Part shown: positions 46,489 through 57,380 of the stretch, in pieces | Numbering within the stretch: position 1 is the stretch's first letter | Layout: every line of letters begins with the position of its first letter | Origin: Apostichopus japonicus | Taxonomy: Eukaryota; Echinodermata; Holothuroidea; Aspidochirotida; Stichopodidae | Length of the DNA: 64,000 bases | Direction: 5' to 3' | Assembly (NCBI RefSeq): GCF_037975245.1 | Contig: NC_092561.1 | Coordinates: 6,954,501-7,018,500, forward strand | The notes under the pieces: model-generated | Told to the model about the DNA's origin: nothing | The model's database searches: none | Seen by the model: only the letters and a program-made list of their open reading frames with translations | Position numbers and translations under genes: made by a program

Positions 46489-46852
46489 CATAGGCGTAGG
46501 AGCTCAATTTGATTGGGGGGGAGGTGGGCTGAAGCGACTTGCCCGAAAAATATAACCAAAATTTTTCAACTTGTTAATGTACATATCGCATAGGCATGCA
46601 TCAGTTATTACATCGCATGCCAGTTACATCATTTGCAGTGTTATTACCCTTCCATATTGGTTATCATTTTTGGGGAAGTCGTTACAATAATAATGATGAC
46701 ATTAATGTCAGTTTATCCATTGAAAAACACATTGCAATTTATTTTTCTTTCAGTAGGTGCCCGAAAAATTCTCAGCATAGTTCCCCAATTATCAAAAAAA
46801 TATTTGGTTTGGGGGGCCGCAGCCCCCCCCCCCCCCGCCTCCTACGCCTATG
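46489..46852. mobile_element. hAT-type MITE with 8-bp target duplication TGCACTTC
   Basis: Ends CATAGGCGTAGGAG and CTCCTACGCCTATG are inverted repeats. TGCACTTC flanks both sides (46481-46488 and 46853-46860). 364 bp with a long internal C-run and no transposase. Confidence 0.92.
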
Positions 46853-46860
46853 TGCACTTC

Positions 46861-48585
46861 ATATGGAAAACTTGTAACTAGCCTCCCTCTCTCTCCACCT
46901 CTCTCTCTCTGAGAGTGTGTTGGGTGTGGCTTGATGATAAATTTTTATCAAAACGCATGAAGTATTAGTTTGCCAGTGATGGCATGTAATTGTTCATCTT
47001 TACCTAGGTCTTTACGTATTAACACCTACAGTACATCATTGAGTATATATGTTGTTATTCGACTTTTCCTTTCATACAGTTGATCATCTAAATATCAAAC
47101 ATCTTGGAAGAAAGGAACACTTATTATATATATCTATAACCTTCAAATCCCGTTATAATCTACCAACTCGTTGGAGCTTGTGAACCTGCATGCAACCTTA
47201 TGCCTATATATACCTATATGCCAGTATATGCATCAGTGTATACCGTTTGTATTCATACACAAACACAATTATACTGGTGTGTCCTCCATTAACATATTAA
47301 GCAAACTCTCATCTGCCAGGCCTTGCGATAAGGGAGTTGATCGGATCTCTGTATAGCTTTACCCGGGAAAAAATATGTGGCATCTTGGGATTGCAACCCG
47401 CAATGAAAACGAATATTGCTTAAACAGCAAACCAAAGTGTATTGATTTTTTTTTTCTTTCTAGTTAGTCAACTCTTTGCTGCAACCTTGTGCACTCTGTA
47501 TAGTAGGGGAATGCATACAGAAATAGATATCTAATATATAGGAACAATGTATGCGCGGTAACGATCTGCAGGCACTCGGTGTTGGAGGAGAGAAAGAAAG
47601 AGAGAGGGGGTGAAAAAATCAATAACGGTTAATGACAAAAGAGAAATGGGATGTAAGGAAAAGATGCATGCACCATCATCATCATTGATGGAGTTTGTTA
47701 GGAGTTTAGATGTATACAATATCACTATGGCCTCAGGTAAATTTGTCTAGTATCTTAGAAGCTTTTCATATAAGGGGGGGGGGGTGGGGAGGGGTGGGGA
47801 GGAAAGAGAAGGTATGGAGGAGGGGCACAAAATATGTTGAAGTGTGAAAATAATTAAGTGACCATAAATTGCTTTTCTAGCATTTTTGAGTACATACTGG
47901 CTGGTGACCATTGCTATAATCCTCCCCCTTTTTTTTTTAATATGCAGTACTGTATTTGCTTGTTACGTCAGTTAATGTTCAACTTCCTAATCGCCTGATG
48001 TCACATTTTTCAGTGTCTATAGCAGCGAGTCATCCTCCTTTGGCTGTTTGTGCTATTTCTATAGTTACTTGCAACCTATGGTAAATGCCTTTCGATTTGA
48101 GTATTTTTTTCCTGAGTCTTAAGTTTCCCTTTATAGTTTCTATCGTACACATTTTCAGTGCTTGACATGTGATTCACCCGGACTGGAGCAGACAAACCCC
48201 CCTCCCCTCCCCCATCCCTGACTATTCTATCTATCTATCAATCTATCCATGTATCTATCTATCTATCAATCTAGCAATCTATCGATCTATCGTTCTATCT
48301 ATTGTTCTATCGTTTGTGTCAAAAAATAACATTTTAACCCACATATACACAGTATCTACCTTGTTTTCATTAACTAATAACTTTAGATTACAATTTGCTT
48401 TTCTTCCTCTATACTGAAACAATTTCTAATGTCAATAATTAAACTTGTACGTTGACAGGAGAGTATGCATTATAAACAATAAAAATACCCCCAGCCCCAC
48501 CCACCCCCACCCCCAACAATACAAACCCAGCAAAAACACAAAGACAGAACAAATCCACGCAAATATAAACAAATTGAAAACCTGT
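46861..48585. other. Non-coding interval with CTAT microsatellite
   Basis: Includes CT dinucleotides at 46885-46910, a G-rich tract at 47775-47805 and an interrupted (CTAT)n array at 48224-48312. No exon supported. Confidence 0.5.
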
Positions 48586-48589
48586 TAAT

Positions 48590-49080
48590 CTTTAGTATAG
48601 TTCCAAAAGGTTTCAAGTCTTGTCATAACAGCCCATAAATTAACATTTGTCGCAAACAATTTCGGTATTCCTACTCCAGTGTGTGTGTGTTTACTACTCA
48701 GTGCATATCCCTTATCACGCTACTTTTGGAAGAAAACGTTGGCCAACCGCAGCTAATCTTACAGCTCTCAAGGAAATAATTCAGCCAATTTATCGGCCCC
48801 CTATTAACAAAATCCAATTTGATTAAAAGCCTAGGTGTGTAATATGTTGGAGTTTACTGCATATGGGCGGATTAATAAACCGCTGGGCATTATCAATGGT
48901 TAATGCTGTTAGTCTATAAATAGCTTTTTCGCTCAGTGGCTCGAGAATTTAAGGTTATAGTTCTCGGAATTAAAATTCTCCTCGAATGGACCAAGGAACC
49001 TCAGATTAATTATTTAAAAAGGATAATGTTACTAAGTAAGAGTTCAGTGACAAATTAAGAGAGTCATTGGACCATATTAT
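48590..49080. promoter_or_regulatory. Possible enhancer-like non-coding block
   Basis: Repeat-poor DNA with a dense set of homeodomain-type TTAAT/ATTAA sites, inverted CCAAT motifs and a perfect MEF2 consensus CTATAAATAG at 48914-48923. It lies about 2.8 kb upstream of the first synaptotagmin coding exon. Conservation cannot be judged from one sequence. Confidence 0.2.
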
Positions 49081-50600
49081 GTAAAGAAGTTTTAAATGAT
49101 ACAAAAAATAGTCTGAAAGTATAGATTTTGATCAAGTTAAATACAGGTTGCAAAAACTACATTTATACACTGATGATGTTTACTAGTTTGATCCTCATGT
49201 TGATTAGATTTTGATGATTGAAGCCTTTTAATAGTCATTCGATTTGTGAGGGAAGCCTGTTACAGTCAGTCATGCTGTGACTGCAATGATACTAAAAAGC
49301 TTGCATCATTACACCCTGTCAGAATTAAGAAAGGGTGTCGTGTTGGAGCCCTGTAAAGCCTCATGGATTTTATGTATTTGAAGCTGTTTCAGTATGTAAA
49401 GCTCTGACAATTTTAGCAATAAAATTGTGGGGAAAAAAAATTCTGAAAATGTCATGGAAGAGGTTTAAAGCTCTCCAAATTATTTGCAGCTACAGTATGC
49501 AAATTTAGATAAAAAAAATGACAGTCAAGTAAAAATGTTTGATTGATAGTGCCAGCAAAACATGTCAATATAGTTGATCTTTGTTTGAATGATAATTCGC
49601 CTTTACCACAACTTCAATTACCGTACATGGCAACCCATTGCCAATATTAATTCCTTGTTTTTTATTAAAATTCTCTGGAATCAATTTAAAAAAAAGAAGA
49701 AAAAAAGTCATCCAAATTTATGCCTAAATATGCTAGCCTGGTCACCTATTTCAAAGTTTCATGGCCCCTTTATCGCCATCCTCACAACATATTCCTCTTT
49801 GAACAATGTACAGTGATTGTTTAATTTGACAGTTCCTACCCCCTTCCCACCATCATTCCCACCCCATGTCTTTGAATAAAGGACTTTTTGGATATCAGCC
49901 CTTAGAAAAGTAATATAAACAAACTATTAGCATATTTTTGCATGCAAAAATGGCTACCAATTTTTATTATTTTTAAAAAATCTTTTCATGAGAGAAAGTT
50001 ACATGTTTGCGTGAATAAATTCTCACAATCAAGGTGATAATGTTGTATGCTTGAATGGGTTGACTAATTACAATTATGCCACCAATCATTAATTCCCCAG
50101 CACCAATATCTTTTGTCTTTCCTCTTTATCAGTTCTCACAAGCTCTCCTAACTTCATCAAATCTAGTTATTATTGGTTACACACATTTACAGCCATGAAG
50201 GTCTACATTAGGTTAATCTTGAAGTAAATACAACCTTGGACCAGTATTTTCTTTGAAGTACACCCATTGACTTTTTGAATGCTATGAATAAACGATCTCG
50301 TGACCACCTTTCTCAAGAGAATTAATTAACTCACAGTGCTTCCCATCTGAAATCGTTAATACAAAACTCATATTGCTTTATTCGAAATTGTTTGACGTCG
50401 ATGTTAGTGAACGACAATTAAATCTTCGTTAACGAGTTGTTTCCACGACACGAAGAATCGCAAAGATTTGTCACATTGTTTTTTTTCTTTGTGCTTCATT
50501 CAGCCTGGTATGAGAAAGAGATCCCAAGGTTATTTGTTAAATGATTCATTAAGGCTCGAAACAAAGTAAATGTATTATATACAAGGAAATTTCCTGATAA
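49081..50600. other. Non-coding interval
   Basis: No exon supported; AT-rich, with a somewhat CpG-richer patch at 50370-50460. Confidence 0.3.
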
Positions 50601-51022
50601 AAATCAAAATAAAACATAAACTGTTAGCAAACTGCCAAATCCACTAAACAGTCTGTGTCAGAGAATGTGTAAAAGTAAAAGAGGGCCTGACGTTCGATCC
50701 AAGCAGGACCCTAGATTTTCTCCACACTTTTCTGTCTTTGTCCTTCTCTAGTTTACTCCCTACCCTCTCTTTCTTTAATCCTCTCTTTGTCCCTCTACAG
50801 ATTATCTCCTACCTCTCCTCTTTCTGTTGTTGATTTCTTTCTTCTCTCCATCCCTTGTCTACTAATCCTCTTACTGTACATTGTTCTCTTTTGTGTTCAC
50901 CCTGCTCATTAACCTGTCTGTATTTTGTGCGTGTATTTGTCCCTTCTGTAACTTGTCATTCAGCCTCTGAAGAAGATCCTGCTAGGATCGAAACGTCAGG
51001 CCCTCTTCTTTTATTTATTCTT
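50601..51022 (+). mobile_element. Penelope-like terminal repeat, copy B, with inverted end
   Basis: The right part (50795-51022) is a direct copy of 31800-32010. The left part (50601-50670) is the reverse complement of the end of copy A. About 40 bp at 50671-50710 is inverted relative to 50978-51013. Inverted partial terminal repeats of this kind are known from Penelope-like retroelements. CTGAAGA (50967), a GATCC/GGATC helix and GAAAC (50990) form a hammerhead-like core. Confidence 0.6.
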
Positions 51023-51724
51023 CAATGCTTGCACTTGGACCCGACAGCCAACCAAATGAAAATCTTGTTGTAAGGAAAATATCAGATTTGTCATCTTAGG
51101 CATTCTGTGTAAGTTTGTCCATTTGGAGACTATTTCTTTGCATTTGAACTAAAATGATTTTGGTCATCATATGTTACATTTTGAGTAAAAGAGTCACATT
51201 TTTCTTGTGAATCATACACAAAATAGACTTGTTCAGAAAGTTTTCTTGGGCCATAGCTCTCTGATTTCAGCTAAAGTTTCTTTAAGTACAATGACAGTAC
51301 GTTATACTATAAAGTAATAGCGAGTGCGTATAAAGTCTGTGCAAAGCTAAGCAGTATTATTAGTGTCTTAAATCCTTACACTCTTTTTTTTTATTTTTTA
51401 TTACTTGTCTATTTCAGTTTAATTCAAGAATAAAATGTAATGTTTCATGCATTGTAGTTTGGATACCTACTCCAAAATGGAACAGTCCAGCAAAACTGTC
51501 ACCACCGGGCTGCAGAGATAGTGGTTTAAGAGCTGTATGAGTCATTTACACGGCGATTCACATGGTTGGTGTATTTATCATGGAATTTCAATTTACTTTT
51601 TAAGTCCGAGCTTATTGACATGGAATTGATCATGTAGTAAATTTACTGTATCTTAATTACATAAAATTTTCTATAAAAAAAAAATATGTTAATTTCAATC
51701 TTGAAACTCTCTCTAAATATGCAG
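51023..51724 (+). other. Upstream flank of the synaptotagmin coding exon
   Basis: Non-coding. It ends in the acceptor CTCTCTAAATATGCAG at 51709-51724, so it is probably intron. Confidence 0.5.
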
Positions 51725-51763
51725 TTTCCTCGTGGTAAGATCACCAGGCCCAGGCGGTAGAGG
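51725..51763 (+). other. 5' UTR part of the synaptotagmin exon
   Basis: Exon sequence between the acceptor and the start codon. An in-frame TAG at 51758-51760, one codon before the preceding AGG, blocks any upstream extension and fixes the ATG at 51764. Confidence 0.7.
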
Positions 51764-51980
51764 ATGCCAGTCGTAATGCCTGAAGGCCACTCCATGCTGA
51801 GGAGACTCCTTGATGAAGAGACCGCTGGAGGGGACAATGAAGTCATCCCGAGGGAAGAAGGGGCAGTGGAGGCAGCAGCAGACGGGGTGTCTCCAGCCCC
51901 AGAGGGGAACGGTATAGCGGAGGACATGTCCAATGCCATGAATAATATGAAGGATAATGCAGTGGAACAGCTCAGCAATT
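51764..51980 (+). CDS. SYT1: Synaptotagmin-1, first coding exon (vesicle-lumen N-terminus)
   Basis: Synaptotagmin-1 is the calcium sensor of synaptic vesicle fusion. This exon encodes the first 72 residues plus one base of codon 73 and ends at donor GTAAGT (51981). It reads MPVVMPEGHSML and then an acidic Glu/Ala/Asp-rich stretch with DNAVEQLSN just before the membrane segment, as expected for the intravesicular tail. No NxS/T glycosylation site is present, unlike in the vertebrate tail. The leftover T joins TA of the next exon to make Leu73, so the phases agree. The N-terminus is poorly conserved in the family; identification depends mainly on the exon at 59048. A second Met at residue 5 is an alternative start. 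Confidence 0.85.
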
Positions 51981-52014
51981 GTAAGTGACCATGTATGATA
52001 CAGGAAGCATCATG

Positions 52015-52310
52015 AGGTGAACGGGTGGGAGGGGTGGGTAGTGGGTTGGGAGGGTGGAGGTGGGAGAGTGGGTTGGGAGGGGTTGAGGAAGGGAGTGGGA
52101 GAGGTGGGGACTGGAGTGGGAGGGATTGGTGTAGGGGTGATGGGTAGGGGGTGTGGTGGGTAGTGGTGGTGGGTAGGGGTGGTGGCAGGGAGTGATGGGT
52201 TGGGGGTCATGGGTAGTGGGTCATGGGTAGGGGATCATTGGGTAATTGGTAGGGTGATAGGTAGGGGAAGATATGTAGGGGTGATGGGTAGGGGTGATGG
52301 GTAATCCAAT
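52015..52310 (+). repeat. G-triplet minisatellite with G-quadruplex potential
   Basis: About 300 bp of GGGTGGG, GGGTAGTGGG and GGGTGATGGGTA type repeats on the transcribed (sense) strand, starting about 35 nt after the splice donor. Many runs of three or more G at short spacing could form quadruplexes in the pre-mRNA. Confidence 0.9.
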
Positions 52311-52499
52311 TAATTACCAATTAAGTAACATAAAGCGATGCTGATCACCATCATAAACGCACAAAGGCAGTTCTGGAAATTTAAAATGACTCCTGACATG
52401 TCTCAGGTAGGTGTTGAAATTGGGAGAGTGAACTGTATATCAGAACTACATTTGTTAAGCTAACCGTTTTGCACCATACCCTCCTACTGACGGGATCTC

Positions 52500-52640
52500 A
52501 CGGAAATTGCTGTTTTGCTTATTTGGATCTAATTACTCGAATTCATCAAGCTCTCTCTGTCTCTCTCTTCTGTCCCTCAAATCTACTCTGAAAACTCATC
52601 TGTTGCTAGAACTCAACAACTTTAAATTAACTTTAACCTT
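52500..52640 (+). pseudogene. Possible LINE C-terminal relic
   Basis: A reading with SSSSLCLSLLSLKSTLKTHL resembles the end of CR1/L2-like reverse transcriptases. Only this short, low-complexity stretch is present, so it may be chance. Confidence 0.2.
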
Positions 52641-52738
52641 TGGTTATCTTATTCTTTTTAGATCTGTCTTCTCGCTTTGCACTTTCTCACTGTTGTTTTC
52701 AATATGCCATGAGCATCTGTTATGACAGATACTGGGGC

Positions 52739-53115
52739 CAGTGGCGGAGCGTCCATACAGTCAGGGGGGGGGGGCTGATGCCCCCCCTGACAGACTCAAA
52801 TGGACTGATGGCGCCCTTTTCAGCTTTTTACCACTTTTACTTATTTGCGATTATTGACATTTTTATTGCGCTCTCAAATACCTATTGACATTTGTCACAT
52901 TTTGATGGCTATGACACCTATTTATTCTTCGTTTATCTGCAAATTAGCAAGGCCCGGAAAGGGTAATTTCCGGCGAATCTAGGGAGTATATTTACTCAAA
53001 AAAATTTCGTACACTCTGTGCCAACCTGTCTAGGCGCCCCGCTTAGATAGTGTCGAAAGCACCCCTACAGACCAATCTCGACCCCCCCTGACCAATACCC
53101 CTAGCTCTGCCACTG
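52739..53115. mobile_element. Complete hAT-type MITE with 8-bp target duplication ACTGGGGC
   Basis: Ends CAGTGGCGGAGC and GCTCTGCCACTG are inverted repeats with one mismatch. ACTGGGGC flanks both sides (52731-52738 and 53116-53123). 377 bp, non-coding, with an internal G-run/C-run hairpin. A truncated copy is at 241-439. Confidence 0.93.
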
Positions 53116-53439
53116 ACTGGGGCGCAATTATATCATCTTGAGTATGATTATTTAAGGTTGAAAAGGTTGTGAGAATGAAGAGCTAGCGGGTTGGAGGGGA
53201 ATGTCTTTGCAAAAGTAAGGATATATGTGAAGGAGGTTGCCTGTATTGTTTGCCAGGCAAATATTTGATTCCTTGTAAGTTCCAACTAAAAGTCTGTGTG
53301 TATAATCAGATGTCACCGTGTACACTGGGTAAATAGTACCAGTTAAATACATTAAACTACTATTGATACGTTGTGATTTAAGTGCAGTGTTATTGATTAT
53401 AGCTGATTGGAAAAATGCAGGAAACACATGAAATATCAT

Positions 53440-54012
53440 AACAGCCATGACCTGCATCTGTCCCTTCATCATCTTCTCTCCTTCCATCTCCTCTCCCTAC
53501 CTTTTTCTTACCTTCCTTCTCTCTCCCTCTTCCCTCTCCCTCCCCCCTCTTTCTTCCAACATACCTCCCTCTTCCCTCACTCCTTCCACCACTCTTTCTC
53601 CCTCTTCTACCCTTCAGTCTCCCTCTTTCCACCCTCTTTCCACCCCTGTCCCCATCCTGTTGCCTTCCTCTTTCATACCACATTTCTCCCTCTTTCATAC
53701 CACATTTCTCCCTCTTTCCACCCTCTTATCTCCCTCTTCGTCCCTTACTTCTCCCTTCTTCCACCCCCATCCCCTTCCTGTTTCCTCCCTCTATCATACC
53801 ACATTTCTCCCTCTTTCAACCCTCTTTTCTCTCTCTTTGTCCAATTATTTCTCCCTTCTTCCACCCCCATCCCCTTCCTGTTACCCCCTTCTATCATACC
53901 ACATTTCTCCCTCTTTCCACCCTCTTCCCTTTCTTGTACCAAATTCCCTTGTCTCTCCCCTCCCTTTCCCCTGTCTCTCCCATCCCTTTCCCCTTCCTCG
54001 CCCCTCCCCTGC
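53440..54012 (+). repeat. Pyrimidine-rich minisatellite, ~116-bp units
   Basis: Almost pure C and T on the plus strand. Larger units contain ATACCACATTTCTCCCTCTT and CTTCCACCCCCATCCCCTTC, repeated at least three times. Long open frames in several phases (Ser/Pro/Leu-rich one way, Gly/Arg/Glu-rich the other) arise from the composition and are not genes. Confidence 0.92.
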
Positions 54013-57000
54013 CGCAAAACACTAAAGACTTGAACAAGCTTAAATCTGCCGTAGTTAAGCCACATGTGCTACAATGTTTAACAGGTTTCATTTTATTGAT
54101 TACATTTGCTTATGGAGCCCAGAGTGTCTTAATCCGGCACTTGGTATAAATATAGCATCAATTCTCGCTGACCAACTGACCACTTACTGGCCATAATACA
54201 CACCCACACAGCACATTTCATATTAGATTACGGTTTTTAGTCCACCTCTGTCATTATTTAGTAAATGTCAAAAGATATCAATGACTAGAAGCTAAACCGA
54301 CATCCTAGAAAAAACAGATCAAAAAAAGATAATGAGTCAACAATACTTTGTACCCTTTGAAGGTTAAATGTAAACACTACTCGAATGAATTTCAAAATAT
54401 ATATACTTATATATATACTTTTTTGAATTTGTTTTTATATAATTACAAAGGTCTACAGAAATCAGGCCTGTGATCAATAGCATGGGAAAGCTAAAAAACA
54501 CGAGGCCACAGAATTGAGAAAGTCAAAGAGAACGTTTGGACTACATTCTGCACACTGTGCTGTACGTATGCACATCGAACTGTCACTAGGCACATCCACA
54601 GCTGTTACAGAGTTAGCAGATGTTTTAAGCCAAACAGAATATAATTCTCGTCTTTTTTGCACAGTTGGTTGGTCGTCTGCTAAACTACAGACCGTGACTC
54701 AATAGGGCGGTCTCGCGGTATGATATATACCTAGGGAGAAATAATATCGCTGGGCTCGAATTTTAGTCACAGTTTCTTGGTCACGAAGGAGAAGCTGATA
54801 ATAGCTCATAATTATTAAAGCCTAGTATTGCAATATGGTATAGCGGTATTATAGTTTCTATGAGGCATTTAGTTGATTTAATGGACATAATTTACGCCAG
54901 TGTGGATATAATAACGCCAAAATAAAGATGTCGGTTGTTTTCGAAGTGGCCGGATTTTCAGGTGAATATTGAAATTTTTACGTCCGGGAATTATTTTTCT
55001 TTCAGTTTGGTTTTTTTTCATAGGCCTTATGTTCTAGTTTGATAGACAGTTTGTAGCTTTATTTTTCTTATCACATGATAGTTCTTGGCATTTTGGTGAA
55101 TCTGAATAAATTTAAATGAAATGGCCATTTCAAGTAATACAGGAAACATAAAACCTATAGGTGTAGGTTTTGTAGGTGTAGGTAGGTGAAGGTTTGTTGT
55201 AGGTGTAGTGGCAGAGTTGTATATGAACGAGTTATTTCATTTTCAGGATGAGTCAAGGCATTGCCAATATTAATCTTCTCTGACTTAGTTTTGATTGAGT
55301 CATTGACTCAAGTCTCTATTTGGGGGTTGGGGAGGGGGGGGGGACACTTGACAAGATAGTTGGATTCATTTGACTTTGGAAATTAAGTTGACTTTTGACA
55401 TGACTTGTAGGTATAGGTTTATTAGATTGAGGTCTTCTGTAAAGCAGCATTTCTGAGTTGGTTTTTTTGAGAATTTGTTTCTTTCTGTTTGACACTAATA
55501 TAATTAGCACACGCAGTTGGTCAGCTTGACTAGACAAATGAAATTTTCTAACTCGGAGAGCAATGAAAGGTGACTAAAATATTGGTGTAAATTTTGCTTT
55601 TTAGATACATGTGTTAAAATACCCTTTTGCAAAGCTGCCTAAGGATGCAACATTGGGGATCAAATTGAATACATTAACGTATTGTGAAAAAAGTGGCTTT
55701 AAACTTTTCGATTGCTAGATTTGTAGTGTTAAATTGTATAGTATCACAGGATACTATGTGGTTTTCTATAAGAGAGCGCTTTATTAATTTTTGTAATAAC
55801 ATATAATAATATATTTAACAGTATATTATACAGTATGTAGTTGTATGTTATCCTTAATTGACTCGATTCTGACTTACTTCTGACTAAATTCTGTGGCCTA
55901 GTCTACAGCTCTCATACTAGCATCGATCACACACATATGATTTCTTGTACACCTTTCAAATTATATATAATACTTGTATAATTTCCTAAAAGAGACTCTA
56001 AATTCTGAAAAATTTGGGAAATTTTCCAATTTTGCATTTGAATGTGATTTAGGCTAATTACAAGAAGAGCCTGGGCCATACATGTAATAAGGAGGATGGA
56101 ATTGAATTTATTAAATACTCATTAACCTTTGCTGAGAAAAAGAGGAGGGTATATTAGTGAGAAGAAATTGGGATCAAATTTTGAACAAAAAAAAAGGCTT
56201 TGTAGGTTTAGTAAAATTGTCAGTCAAATTTAATAGAAGAACTGATTTGATTTCAACATGATTTCCATCTAGGCTTAATTGCGTAAATACAGTGTGTAAG
56301 TTTTAATTTTAGGTTAAGAAATATTGAACCTTTTACTTCACTCCTGGCTTAAATACCAGTCTCCATTCAAAATCATTCACTTTCCCATCTATACCAATTA
56401 AGACTTGTCAAAAATTGGTAGCATTTCAACTCTTGGGTTGGGTCACTTCTGCGGGGTCATCGTCCATGCAGTTTCTCTTCCTTCAGAATTACCATTCTGA
56501 AGAACCACGTTCAGATTCAAAATTAGTAACAGGAAGTTAATGAATGCACCAAGAATTGGTATTTAAGGGACATTTCCCCCTCCCCCTCCCCCTCCCCCCT
56601 CCCCCCCTCCCCCCCAAAAAAAAAACAAATGAATAAATTAAGGCTTCTTGACTTTTTGCTGTTAATTCACAGAACTCATGGAGATTGCAATTTATGTACC
56701 AGTGCGAAACCAAGCATAAATGTTTGACATGTGCCTAATTTGTAATTAAGATTTAAAATATTTGACAACACAATGTTTGTGTGACCTGGCAAACCATGAT
56801 ACGATTACATTTTCATAATCAATTATATTAAACGCCATGTTTTGTTTTTGGTTTAAATAAATGAATAATTAAATTTGAAAGAAAAAAATTATGGATTCGT
56901 TAATAATTAGGTGACAGCTGCCAGCTTTGACAATAATATTTATCTATTCAAAATGCCATAACGACACGCTTCCTATATTGATGAGAAGAAGTATATGAGG

Positions 57001-57214
57001 AAAAGTTTTTCTTCATAAATATGTACACATCTGTTTTAATTACGTCGGTATTGCAAATTCGGGCGCTACCCGATATGTGTTATAAAGCAGAGCAATGCAT
57101 TGAAGGCAATTGGTTTTGTAATGTCATTTTATTCAGTTTGTTATTACTTATTTTGTGAGCAGCCCAATTATATATGATCATAATAAAAGCAATTATACAG
57201 GTATGTAAAATCAT

Positions 57215-57380
57215 CTCGATTCTCTGACTGACGGTTGTTAACCGATGGCATATTTGTTCTAATTCGTCTACTAGTAGAAAATTGCCAGTGCTTTTTTTCC
57301 AACTCGTAAACGCCAAAATATCCACTGGCATTTAGCCAGTAGATAGCCAGAATTTTGCGTCCAGCTGTATTACTACTGGC
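57215..57380 (+). repeat. Dispersed repeat, copy 2
   Basis: Partner of 40800-40975. Shares GAAAATTGCCAGTGCTTTTTT and CCAGTAGATAGCCAGAATTTTG-type blocks. Confidence 0.55.

Noticed and set aside
53407-54033. Long overlapping ORFs (up to 208 residues) in several frames of both strands
   Set aside because: They are made of Ser/Pro/Leu or Gly/Arg/Glu runs from a C/T minisatellite; no domain and no codon signal.
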